Below are positions 36,394 to 44,951 of a DNA stretch of 64,000 bases, in pieces. The notes beneath the pieces were generated by a model, which was given only the letters and a program-made list of their open reading frames with translations, searched no databases and was not told where the DNA came from. Position 1 is the stretch's first letter; each line of letters opens with the position of its first letter. The stretch is from contig NZ_CP017696.1 in NCBI RefSeq assembly GCF_002715865.1, forward strand, positions 372,001-436,000. The letters run 5' to 3'. Both the position numbers and the translations under genes were made by a program. This DNA is from Bifidobacterium asteroides DSM 20089. GTDB lineage: Bacteria > Actinomycetota > Actinomycetes > Actinomycetales > Bifidobacteriaceae.

Positions 36394-37349
36394 GCTCGTG
36401 ACCCGGCAGGGTCGCTTGAGGATGTGCCCATGACGGTCATGTAGGCCGACTCGATGTCAGGCTGGACGATGGTGATTGATGCCAGACGGGCACTTTTCAT
36501 GACCGGCTCCTGCAAGAGGCGGGCCAACTCCTGATCTGGACTGGACACCGGGTGATCGGGCTCCAGGAAGCCGTCTGCCGTCCGCCATCCCGGGACCTGG
36601 CCTGGGGCAGGGCCGACGAATGAGATACGCAGGGATGCCCGGGCATATTTATGGAGTACCTCCTGCAGGGAGCCCCGGACCTGGATCCGCCCGTCGATCA
36701 GGAAAGCCAGGTCCGCGCCCATCTCTTCCAATTCTTTGAGGTAGTGGGTGGTGTAGATGATGGTGGTGCCCTGTCGGCTCATGGCCTTGACCATGTCCAG
36801 TATTCTGGAGCGGGCCTCCACATCCGCCCCAACAGTGGGCTCGTCCAGGAAGAGCACCGGGGGATTGTGGAGCATGGCCATGGCGGTGTGAAGGCGACGT
36901 TTCTGCCCTCCCGATAGATTCGCGGCTGCTGTTCCTGACTGGGAACCCAGCCCCATGAGCTCTATCAGCTCGTCGGCCCTTCTGCTGCCCTGCTTGGTGT
37001 TCAGCCCTTGCAGGCCGGCCATGCCACGTAGGTTGTCTCGGACACTGAGATGGGGATAGATGCCCAGGTCTTGGGGAGCAAGTCCGATGACCCGGCCGAA
37101 GATGCGCGAGGGGGTTCGATAAGGGTTGCGCCCCTCTACTGAGATGTGGCCTGAGTCCGGCTCGCCCAGCCCGGTCAAGGCCGAGATCAGGGTTGACTTG
37201 CCTGCTCCATTCCTACCCAGCAGACCCAAGATGCTGCCGCGCCTGACCTGAAGATCCACACCCTTGAGCACCTGCCTGCTCCCGAATGATTTACGCACCT
37301 GGCAACAGGACAGGGCATATTCCCCCGAATCGTTTTTTGAGGGTTGCAA
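36378..37349 (-). CDS. ABC exporter ATPase
   Basis: Nucleotide-binding subunit, 323 aa. I place the start at TTG 37349 because AGGAGG (37356-37361) lies six bases upstream; a longer frame to 37379 would start inside the operator. Walker A is GLLGRNGAGKST (about residues 43-54), the ABC signature is LSGGQKRR, Walker B is VLFLDEPTVGAD, and the H-loop is YTTHY. The C-terminal extension of about 90 residues after the ATPase core is common in drug-exporter ATPases. First gene of the ATPase-permease-TetR operon. Confidence 0.9.
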   Translation of the reverse strand: MQPSKNDSGEYALSCCQVRKSFGSRQVLKGVDLQVRRGSILGLLGRNGAGKSTLISALTGLGEPDSGHISVEGRNPYRTPSRIFGRVIGLAPQDLGIYPHLSVRDNLRGMAGLQGLNTKQGSRRADELIELMGLGSQSGTAAANLSGGQKRRLHTAMAMLHNPPVLFLDEPTVGADVEARSRILDMVKAMSRQGTTIIYTTHYLKELEEMGADLAFLIDGRIQVRGSLQEVLHKYARASLRISFVGPAPGQVPGWRTADGFLEPDHPVSSPDQELARLLQEPVMKSARLASITIVQPDIESAYMTVMGTSSSDPAGSRAWEDR

Positions 37350-37374
37350 GGTATACCTCCTGACGATTTTGTTT

Positions 37375-37401
37375 AACAACGTTAACTATAATAACATTGT
37401 T
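37375..37401. promoter_or_regulatory. Operator of the ABC exporter-TetR operon
   Basis: 27-bp inverted repeat AACAACGTTAA-CTATA-ATAACATTGTT (10 of 11 arm positions match), 26 nt upstream of the TTG start and overlapping AT-rich promoter-like sequence (TATTAT/TATAGT on the minus strand). Size, symmetry and position fit a TetR-family operator. Confidence 0.75.
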
Positions 37402-37773
37402 AACAACCAAGTTTCATCATGCTTTTCGTGGGCAGCGGGATTCTGGCGTGGCGAGGCGGGGATATACGCCTCGGACCGTCCTGGAAGAACTATGCTTTTC
37501 CTTAGCAGTGTTGGGAATCCGATAATTGCTCTTCAATGAAGAAGATTCGGGGGATTTCAAGCGTGAGCGGGACACGATCCTGTCCTTGCTGCTGTGCCTC
37601 CGATTGGCCGTTATCCTGGTAGCGATTCCGCAGATGCCAGCCTTCAGGGACCTGGTGGGCGATGGCAATAGCTGGCGTATACAGTAGCTGGCCTATGACA
37701 GAAGGACAGAAGAATGATGGCCCTGCTTGCGAGGAAGCTCCAGCTTGGGATCAAAGCAGCAAATTAAAGAAAT
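37402..37773. other. Intergenic region with no recognisable gene
   Basis: Lies between the exporter operon promoter and the RCC1-I 3' module. Short open frames exist on both strands but none has a ribosome site or family resemblance. Confidence 0.5.
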
Positions 37774-37813
37774 GGGGTGACTCTGCGATCTTGGGGTTTT
37801 GCAGAGTCACCCC
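37774..37813 (-). terminator. Stem-loop 3' element of RCC1-I
   Basis: Perfect 13-bp stem GGGGTGACTCTGC / GCAGAGTCACCCC with a 14-nt loop that reads AAAACCCCAAGAUC on the transcript. It begins about 20 nt after the stop codon. A single hairpin replaces the two seen in the other members. Confidence 0.8.
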
Positions 37814-37832
37814 GCTTACTCGGGCAAAGAGC

Positions 37833-40800
37833 TCAGTGCCGGCGGCTGCTGGTTTCTCGCTGGTGGGAGGCCGCTGCTGCGGCGCCTGCGGCGGCGAGCA
37901 GTCCTGCGGCGAGCAGGACCAGGAGGCCGGTGCTGCCGGCCCTGGGCAGGATGCCCTCATAGGTGTAGCCCAGGTGGGCGGTCGTCTGCGCGGCTTTGTC
38001 TATGGTCCAGTCGACGGCCACGTCGACGGGCCCTGCGTCATGGGGCGGGTTGGTGATGCTCCAGGTGCCATCGGCGTTCCGGTACAGGCTGGTCCCGGCG
38101 ATGCCGCCGAACCTGACGCCAGTAAGGACCAAAGGCGTCGGATCGAATGCAACCGGCATGGGGGTCGTGTTCCTGGTTGCCGTTTGATTATTTCCCAACT
38201 GCCCGTATTGGTTGTCTCCCCAGGCCCAGAGGTTGCCGTCCTGCCTGATGGCCAGTGAATGGAGTTGTCCGGCGCTGCTCCGAACGGCCTTGAATGTCTG
38301 GGCCTTGTTGGCGGGGTCCTTGATGGTCGCAGGCTTGGTCTGATTGACGGTGTTGCCGATGCCCAGCTGCCCGTTGCTGTTCCAACCCCATGCCCAGAGG
38401 CTGCCGTCCCGGTCGACGACAAGGGAGTGGTCCACACCCGCGCTGATCTGGGTGGCTTTAAGGCTTTGGCTGGTATCAGTAGGGTTCTGCACGGTTTGGG
38501 GCTTGTATTTGTCGCTGGTGCTGCCGTCGCCCAACTGACCGTACCCGTTGTATCCCCAGGTCCAGGTGTTTCCGTCCGTATCGATGGCTAAGGCATGCCA
38601 GCTTCCTGCGCTGATTTGGGAGGCCTGGAAGGACTGGCTGGGCAGTCGGGCCGGGTTGGATGCGTAGCTGGTGCTGTCGCTGGTGCCGTTGCCGAGCTGG
38701 CCGTTCGTGTTGTATCCCCAGGTGTACACGTTGCCATCAGCATCCAGGGCCATGACGAAGCTCCAGTTGAGGCTGACCTGGACCGCATGCAAGGTCTGTC
38801 CCGGATTGTCCGGGTCAGCGGCTGGAGTCGGGTTCTTCCTGGTCGTGCTGTATGCAGGCGTCTGGCCTTTGCCAGTGCTTTCGCTGCCCCAGGTGTAGAC
38901 GCGGTTTTCAGAGTCGATGGCTGCGGAGTCGGCGACGCCGGCGCTGACCTGGACGGCTTTGAATGGCTGGCCGCCGGTGTCCTTGACGGGCTGGGGATTG
39001 TACCGGTCCGTGGTGGTGCCGTCACCCAGCTGCCCGTGGTCGTTGCGTCCCCAGCTATATACGATTCCGTTTGATCCGATGGCCAGGACGTGCGAGTCAC
39101 CGGCTGCAACCTGCGTGTAGGTAAAGCTGGAATCCGCCCCGTCGGGCAGGGGGATTCTGACAGGAGTTTTTTGCATGCTGACGTCGGCCGGTTTCTGAGC
39201 AAGTTGCCCGTATTTGTTGTTGCCCCATGCGTAGGCGTTTCCGTCGCTGGCGACGCCGATGGAGAAGGAGCCTCCGGCGCTGACCTGGTCGAAGCGGATG
39301 CCCCGGTTGATGGTGGGCGGGGTGATGGTCACATGCTGGCCGCCGAGCACGTTGCCCTTGTCGGGGTTCAGGGCCCAGCGGGTGTCCATTCTGGTCCAGT
39401 GGGCGGCCAGGGTGATGTTGCCGGTGACGGGCTGGCTGAAGTCGTAGGCGATCTTGGAGTCGTTGTTGGCGTCCTTGGTGAACCATCCGTCAAACAGGCA
39501 GCCGTTTGCTTTCGGATCGGGGGAGGGGCGTTTGGCCTGTCTGCCTTCGGTGACGGTCTGGCTTTGAGGCATGCCGGAGGGTGTCGGGCAGGAGCTGTCC
39601 GCACTGGTGAAAGTGACGGTGTAGGAGTCCAGGTATCTGTAGGGCAGGTGGGCGTCCGGCTGCTGGCCGTTCAAAGTCCATGAGACGGCTGTGTCCACTC
39701 TTCCTCGTGCATGCGCAGGCGTGGTGACACTCCATGTGCCGTCAGCGTTCCTGGTTATGTTTGTGCCCGCCGTTCCACCGAAGCTGACCGCAGTGACTGT
39801 GGTAGTACCGGGCATGTTCACTCGGCCGGGGATATGACGATCGTTGGTGGTGTTGTCGCCCAGCTGGCCGTTGGCGTTTTTGCCCCAGGAGTACAGGTTG
39901 CCGTCTGAGGCCAAGCCGAAGGAGTTGTTGTCCCAACCGGCGCTTGCCTGAACCCAGGTCAGTCCAGTTGGCGCGTTCTGTGGCGCAGCAACCCGGATAG
40001 GGGTGTTTCGCTGGGTAGTGGTGTTGTCGCCCAGCTGGCCATTGTTATTGGCACCCCAGGAGTAGAGGTTTCCGTCTGAGCCAATGGCCAGTGATGCAAC
40101 AGATAGGAGGCTTACTTGTTTCCAAGAGAAATTAGGTAGCACTCCATTGGGTTTATGCGCTTGAGTTGGCCCGTACACGTCAACGGTGGACCCATTGCCA
40201 ACGTTGCCGTTTCCGCCGTAACCCCATGTATATATGTTGCCGTCGGATCCGATAGCTTGCGAGTAGTAGTCACCCATTTGGAACTGTCCCCAGGTGAAAT
40301 TGGAGGGAACACCTTGCGGTGTGGCAATTCGGACGGGCGTGATCTTATTATCGGTGATTGATCCTGTACCCACTTCACCACGGGTATTTGCGCCCCAGCC
40401 GTAGATCCAGTTATCCGATCCCAAGGCCAGAGAATGCCATCCCCATCCGCTCATCTGCTTCCATGCGAATCCGGAGGGTACTCCGCTTGGCATCTTCACT
40501 TGGATGGGGGCATGCCGTTCAGTGGTAGTGCCGTCCCCCAGTTGGTTATGATCGTTGTCGCCCCAACTGTAGAGGTTGCCGTCGGATCCCAGGCCAAGAG
40601 CATGCAGGCTACCTACCGCTTCCTGCTTCCATGTGAACCCGGATGGGGCATTTTGTGGCAAGTTAACAGGTTCGGGAGTGTAATGCGCGGTTGTAGTGTT
40701 GTTCCCCAACTGACCATAGGTGTTGTCGCCCCAGCTGTAGAGCTTGCCATCTGATCCCAGACCCACGGAGAACAAGTATCCGGCTGAGGCCTGGACCCAG

Positions 40801-41672
40801 GTAAAATCCTGGGATACGCCCTGGGGTTTCTTCACTGGGACCGGCTCATGACGTTCAGCGGTGGTCCCGTCGCCGAGTTGGCCATGATCATTGCTTCCCC
40901 AAGAGTAAAGGTTGCCGTCCGAGGCGACTGCAAGAATGTGCCCCCTTCCAGCGCTGACCTGGCTGAAGCGTATTCCTCGGGGTCCGGGCGGGGTCAGGGT
41001 GACTTTCGTGCCGCCGGCGACCGGCCCCTGCACGGGGCTCATGCTCCAGGCATCTGCCTTGGTCCAGTGGGCGGTGAGATTCATATCGTTGATGACGGGC
41101 TGGTTGAAATCGTAGGCGACGGGTGTTGAACCGATGAACCAGCCGTCGAACAGGTAGCCGTCTCGGGTTGGATCCGCTGGACGTTTCACACGCTCTCCGT
41201 CAGCTATGGTTTGTGTTGTGTCGATGCCTTGGGGATTGCTGAAGGTGACAGTGTGCGTTGTGGAGGCGCGCGCCTGCAGCTCGGCGCTGTCTTTCTCGTC
41301 GGGAGTGCTGGTCTTGTCCGGCGTGGGGGAAATGGATGGGGTCGGCTGTGTGGGATTCAGAGGGGAGAGTGTGGCCAGGGGAGATGGCGAAGTAGGAGCG
41401 GTTGCTGTTGGAATGTTTGCTGTTTCAGTTGGCTGGGTGGTGATGTCAGGAGGATTGCTGGACTTTTGTTCAGCTTCACGACCCCCCTCCTCCCCGCTAA
41501 TTCCAGGTGTAGTCGGCGCGACCGCGTGGGCCACGCTGGATTCGGTTGTGGCGCTGTCTGCTGTGGCATAGGTGCAGACCAGGAGGCTTGCGGGCAGGAT
41601 GATGGCCAGCAGGAGGCTGACCAACAAAGCCGGTCGAGCGGATATAGGTATATCAGAGTGCTGACGAGGCAT
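37833..41672 (-). CDS. RCC1-I: RCC1/InlB-repeat cell-wall protein, locked reading frame, LPRAG
   Basis: Largest member, 1279 aa. ATG at 41672 (MPRQHSDIPISARP) follows GAAGGGG by about 10 nt; upstream in-frame ATGs would precede the signal peptide and lack such a site. Signal peptide about 1-40 (LLVSLLLAIILPASLLVC). At the switch position the DNA reads as an interrupted G run (GGGGAGGAGGGGGG), coding SGEEGGREAEQKSS, so slippage should be rare and the gene is effectively fixed on. First InlB repeat about 125-195; first propeller of seven or more blades (about 215-630) with YSWGDNTYGQLG-type motifs; second InlB repeat about 690-760; second propeller about 775-1190; then LPRAG, a hydrophobic stretch and SHQRE tail. 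Confidence 0.88.
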   Translation of the reverse strand: MPRQHSDIPISARPALLVSLLLAIILPASLLVCTYATADSATTESSVAHAVAPTTPGISGEEGGREAEQKSSNPPDITTQPTETANIPTATAPTSPSPLATLSPLNPTQPTPSISPTPDKTSTPDEKDSAELQARASTTHTVTFSNPQGIDTTQTIADGERVKRPADPTRDGYLFDGWFIGSTPVAYDFNQPVINDMNLTAHWTKADAWSMSPVQGPVAGGTKVTLTPPGPRGIRFSQVSAGRGHILAVASDGNLYSWGSNDHGQLGDGTTAERHEPVPVKKPQGVSQDFTWVQASAGYLFSVGLGSDGKLYSWGDNTYGQLGNNTTTAHYTPEPVNLPQNAPSGFTWKQEAVGSLHALGLGSDGNLYSWGDNDHNQLGDGTTTERHAPIQVKMPSGVPSGFAWKQMSGWGWHSLALGSDNWIYGWGANTRGEVGTGSITDNKITPVRIATPQGVPSNFTWGQFQMGDYYSQAIGSDGNIYTWGYGGNGNVGNGSTVDVYGPTQAHKPNGVLPNFSWKQVSLLSVASLAIGSDGNLYSWGANNNGQLGDNTTTQRNTPIRVAAPQNAPTGLTWVQASAGWDNNSFGLASDGNLYSWGKNANGQLGDNTTNDRHIPGRVNMPGTTTVTAVSFGGTAGTNITRNADGTWSVTTPAHARGRVDTAVSWTLNGQQPDAHLPYRYLDSYTVTFTSADSSCPTPSGMPQSQTVTEGRQAKRPSPDPKANGCLFDGWFTKDANNDSKIAYDFSQPVTGNITLAAHWTRMDTRWALNPDKGNVLGGQHVTITPPTINRGIRFDQVSAGGSFSIGVASDGNAYAWGNNKYGQLAQKPADVSMQKTPVRIPLPDGADSSFTYTQVAAGDSHVLAIGSNGIVYSWGRNDHGQLGDGTTTDRYNPQPVKDTGGQPFKAVQVSAGVADSAAIDSENRVYTWGSESTGKGQTPAYSTTRKNPTPAADPDNPGQTLHAVQVSLNWSFVMALDADGNVYTWGYNTNGQLGNGTSDSTSYASNPARLPSQSFQASQISAGSWHALAIDTDGNTWTWGYNGYGQLGDGSTSDKYKPQTVQNPTDTSQSLKATQISAGVDHSLVVDRDGSLWAWGWNSNGQLGIGNTVNQTKPATIKDPANKAQTFKAVRSSAGQLHSLAIRQDGNLWAWGDNQYGQLGNNQTATRNTTPMPVAFDPTPLVLTGVRFGGIAGTSLYRNADGTWSITNPPHDAGPVDVAVDWTIDKAAQTTAHLGYTYEGILPRAGSTGLLVLLAAGLLAAAGAAAAASHQRETSSRRH

Positions 41673-41763
41673 AGTGTGATCCCCTTCCCCAGGAATCGCA
41701 GCCATATTGTCAAGAATCCCCAACATCCGACGAGTCACGCGCCGAAGACAACTTTGGCCACTC

Positions 41764-41792
41764 ATATAATTTTACCATATATGTGAAAGCAA
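41764..41792 (-). promoter_or_regulatory. Candidate promoter of RCC1-I
   Basis: On the minus strand TTGCTT (41787-41792) and TTATAT (41764-41769) are separated by 17 bp in AT-rich DNA about 90 nt upstream of the RCC1-I start. The fit to a sigma-70-type consensus is partial. Confidence 0.4.
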
Positions 41793-41923
41793 GGTGAAAA
41801 TAAAACATGGAAAACTGTCGTCAATCATATGGTGCATGACCGTCTTTTTTCTTCTATCCGTGTTGATGAATGCGTGACTTCAAGTTGTTAGTGATTATAG
41901 AGCCATCCTATTGGTCTGGCTGC

Positions 41924-42060
41924 TTACTTGATGTAGCTTCGGACTGTTGCAACGGTCACGGAGAGAAGCCCTGAGGAGAGCTGAAGAAGGATTCCGATGC
42001 TGCCCATACATGGCCGGTTGTCCTTGTATGTATAAAGCTAATTGGGCTGGAGCATGGTTG
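41924..42060 (-). pseudogene. 3'-end relic of a tenth RCC1-family gene
   Basis: Reading the minus strand to a TAA at 41924-41926 gives LYTYKDNRPCMGSIGILLQL, then SSGLLSVTVATVRSYIK. This matches the family end (YTYEGILPRAGSTGLLVLLA, then AGLLAAAGA) position by position: a YTY strand, a five-residue motif where LPxAG should be (RPCMG), Gly-Ser, and a hydrophobic helix. Upstream sequence to about 42,090 shows only stops and broken similarity. A further copy evidently once lay upstream of RCC1-I. Confidence 0.65.
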
Positions 42061-42250
42061 CCCAGCTGATGCTATCGAGAGTGAGCTCCAGTAGCGGCAA
42101 AGGTGAAGCAGTTCTTTGACGATCTGTCTGCAGACTATGAGCTACTTTGGCGTTACCTCGGATGCTGTTCGTGTTGGTGGTCAGGAGTGCTTTGCCGGTC
42201 AGCCGTTTGCGAGCTGCTTTTTTTGAATTGCTGGTTTGAACTATTGCGAC

Positions 42251-42592
42251 TCAAGATGCAGGATGCTCTTGATTGCCATGGATTGCTTGATAACTAACGC
42301 CCCAATCTCGCATAGCGTTGATGACCGGTCTCAGGCTCTTGCCTGTTTCTGTCAAGGAATATTCCACCCGAGGAGGTACCTCCGCATATACTTTGCGGTG
42401 CACAAGGCCATCACGCTCCATTTGGCGCAGGTTCGAGGTCAGTACCTTCTGCGAGACATTGCCAACGGAACGGCGCAGTTCGCCAAATCGCATGGTTCCG
42501 TTCAACAAATCGCGCAGGATCAGTGCCTTCCACTTATCGGAGATCATCAGCAAAGTAGTCTCCACGGGACACGTCGGTAACTCGCGCTCCAT
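42251..42592 (-). CDS. HxlR-family transcriptional regulator
   Basis: 113-aa winged-helix regulator with a single conserved cysteine near the N-terminus (C8, in CPVETTLLMISDKW). The core ALILRDLLNGTMRFGELRRS, NVSQKVLTSNLRQMERDGLV, then YSLTETGKSL, is diagnostic. It is divergent from the NAD(P)H-binding gene 160 bp away. HxlR proteins of this type often sense electrophiles or oxidants through the N-terminal Cys and control a neighbouring reductase, so a redox role for this pair is a reasonable inference. Confidence 0.92.
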   Translation of the reverse strand: MERELPTCPVETTLLMISDKWKALILRDLLNGTMRFGELRRSVGNVSQKVLTSNLRQMERDGLVHRKVYAEVPPRVEYSLTETGKSLRPVINAMRDWGVSYQAIHGNQEHPAS

Positions 42593-42650
42593 CTAAGCTC
42601 CAATCTGAAGAATGCAGGGAAATCAGCAAAAGTTCCCAAGGAGTAACTAT

Positions 42651-42683
42651 AGAACATATTAATGCCTACTTCTTTTTTGTTCT
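42651..42683. promoter_or_regulatory. Possible HxlR-controlled divergent promoter element
   Basis: AGAACA (42651-42656) and TGTTCT (42678-42683) form an inverted repeat with 21 bp between in the HxlR/reductase intergenic region. The match is short and may be chance. Confidence 0.3.
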
Positions 42684-42753
42684 GTATGACCATAAGGTAC
42701 ATCATGACAGCAGAAAACAGAATTAGTCCGTAACGAATATGGAAAGAATCATT

Positions 42754-43383
42754 ATGAAGATTGCAGTAGTGGCGGCAAACGGTAAAGAAGGCCGACTTGT
42801 CGTCAAGGAAGCCTTGTCGCGCGGAGATGAAGTAACCGCTGTGGTGCGAGGTGAAAACAAGTCGGCAGCTCCACACGCCATCCTTAAGGACCTATTTGAT
42901 TTGACCACGACGGATCTGGCTGGCTTCGATGTAATTGTGGATGCCGTCGGCACATGGACATCGGAGACTCTGCATGTCATTCCGGATGCAGCCAAGCATC
43001 TTGCCGGCATATTGTCAGGAACCGATATCAGATTGATTGTGGTAGGGGGTGCCGGTAGCTTGTTTGTTAATAAGGAGCACACCTTGGCGCTTAAAGATAC
43101 TCCTGATTTTTCGGATGACTACAAGCCGGTCTCGGCCGCCCATAGCAAGGCGCTTGAAGGCCTACGCAACCGTTCCGATGTCAAGTGGACCTACATCAGC
43201 CCTGCCGCTGATTTCCAAGCCGATGGAACACGCACGGGTTCATACGGGTTGGCAGGTGAAGAATTGACTGCGAATGCTGAGGGGGAGAGTTTCATCAGCT
43301 ATGCCGATTATGCAATAGCTGTGGTGGATGAAGCCGAGTCGGGCAGACACGTCGGTGAACGCATCTCTGTTTATGCCAAGTAA
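42754..43383 (+). CDS. NAD(P)H-binding atypical short-chain dehydrogenase (YwnB/NmrA-like)
   Basis: 209-aa cytoplasmic Rossmann-fold protein. I start at ATG 42754 (MKIAVVAANGKEG) since GGAAAG lies about 8 nt upstream and the family begins there; an ATG 15 nt earlier is in frame. The nucleotide-binding loop AANGKEGRL, the VVRG strand end, and VVGGAGSLFV are visible. It is a single-domain reductase-like protein, possibly acting on quinones or flavins or as a redox sensor. It is divergent from the HxlR gene, its probable regulator. Confidence 0.85.
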   Translation: MKIAVVAANGKEGRLVVKEALSRGDEVTAVVRGENKSAAPHAILKDLFDLTTTDLAGFDVIVDAVGTWTSETLHVIPDAAKHLAGILSGTDIRLIVVGGAGSLFVNKEHTLALKDTPDFSDDYKPVSAAHSKALEGLRNRSDVKWTYISPAADFQADGTRTGSYGLAGEELTANAEGESFISYADYAIAVVDEAESGRHVGERISVYAK

Positions 43384-44311
43384 TTGGCTAAAGTCCAAGC
43401 CATTTGAATTGAAAATACAGTATGAGTAACCTGCTTTGTTTGAACTGCGCCGTTTCTGTTATGGGGAGTCGAAGCAGATGCCTATACACGGCGATTTCTG
43501 ATTGTTGGATTGCTTTTTATCTGATCGACAGTCTAGATGCGGTTTATTTGACTGAACCTGATGGAATTGTCTCATGTGAATTGGTGCTTGGATTCTGCTT
43601 CGTTGTTGTTGCTTCTCCCTATTTTTATAATCATTGAACATCACCTAGTATGTTGGATCAAACGCTAAGGACGGTATTTTGTGTTGCCGGCATTCAACAG
43701 ATAACAGATTTGGCATCAGTCTTGGAATAACACATCACAGGCAGCCCCCGCCCTTGAGCTGGTTGATGGAGGATCCGGGTTTTTAGAGGGAACAATGAAA
43801 GAACGATCATGAAAGCCTGCATGCCGGATTGGTGTCATTTTGGGGGATGGCCAGGAGGCCTGAAGATACAACTGCTTTCCTGTTGGAGAGGATTAAAGCA
43901 ACACCGACATTTTTTTCAGACCGTTACCACTTTTAATGACTCTAAGTATCAACGAATGAATGTAAGGTCCTGATTCATGAAGTTGGTCTTGCCGAAACAA
44001 GATGCCAGGAGGGTTATGACCTAACGGCTCCTTTGATGATCGTCGGCAACAACGGCGATGAACAAGCAGCCGACGACGACAATAGAGAAGCAGGAAGTTG
44101 TGCGGTGATCACTGGGGGATAACAACATGTGCATCTTCTTCTCTTTAAAGTGCACCAAGCACACGTCGGGTTAAGGTTGCTGCGGTTGAGTCGGGGATTG
44201 GACGAGAAGATAGGACGACATGATGATAAAAATAACAAACCTGGTTTTTCATGTGAAACCTAACCAAGGAGCAATGAAGTACTGATTCCTTACAAATCAC
44301 TACAGAAACGT

Positions 44312-44329
44312 TATGACACTGATGTCATA
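44312..44329. promoter_or_regulatory. Palindrome TATGACA-CTGA-TGTCATA with an extra half-site
   Basis: Perfect 7-bp inverted repeat around CTGA, immediately followed by a third copy of ATGTCATA at 44331. It resembles a regulator binding site in otherwise gene-poor DNA. No neighbouring gene clearly uses it. Confidence 0.4.
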
Positions 44330-44830
44330 GATGTCATACACCTCAGAACGGCTATTGACCAAATTGGACCAGTCTTTATCAAGGTCTTCAAACACAAGAC
44401 GTGGTCCAGATTGCTCCCGTAGGTGCAGCTACGAGGACGAATGCCTTATAAATCCCGGTTTCGTCTTGACTTACATACGAATGTCTCAGAGTCAGGGCGC
44501 CCTGCTGGAGTCCCGAACGGACATGTGGGATTTGAAAGCTCTGAAGAATCGATTCGGCAGGCTAGTGAGGTCATACGATTCTGACTGAAGTCAGCCCAGG
44601 AGTTACACCGTCGTGAGCGTAGAAGTGATGAGTGAGTGAGATAAACGGATGGAGATTAATAAGTAATTTTAAAATAACAGTACTGAAGAGTGGTCTGCCC
44701 AGGTGGTGTTGATGGGCCTCAGAGGGTTATTTGGGCACTTATCGCTGATACGTGTGAAAGTACTTGATTTAGCCATCTGCCAAGACCGAGTCAGATGCTG
44801 ATCAATTCATAGCAGTACTTGGGATTTTTT

Positions 44831-44860
44831 GACTCCGGCTTCAGAATCAAGACCGGAGTC
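44831..44860. terminator. Hairpin GACTCCGG / CCGGAGTC
   Basis: Perfect 8-bp stem with a 14-nt loop. TTTTTT lies on the left side and GTTTTAT on the right, so it could terminate transcription in either direction, including that of the minus-strand gene ending at 44952. Confidence 0.6.
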
Positions 44861-44951
44861 GTTTTATAAATGGCTATGTTCAGGCCATGGTTGAGGGTCT
44901 GAGTACAGCGACTCCGTTGTATTAACGGACCCTCGCTGGTTCCGTAAAAGC

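Larger units (their letters stand above)
43384..44951. other. Long low-coding region
   Basis: About 1.5 kb, more AT-rich than its surroundings, with many stops. Small frames (for example 43422-43637 plus and 44331-44588 plus) have no good ribosome site or recognisable product. It holds a perfect palindrome at 44312-44329 and a hairpin at 44831-44860. It looks like eroded DNA or a regulatory/RNA region; I can assign nothing more. Confidence 0.5.

Noticed and set aside
44331-44588. 85-codon plus-strand frame
   Set aside because: It starts inside the TGTCATA palindrome without a ribosome site and has no recognisable composition or domain.
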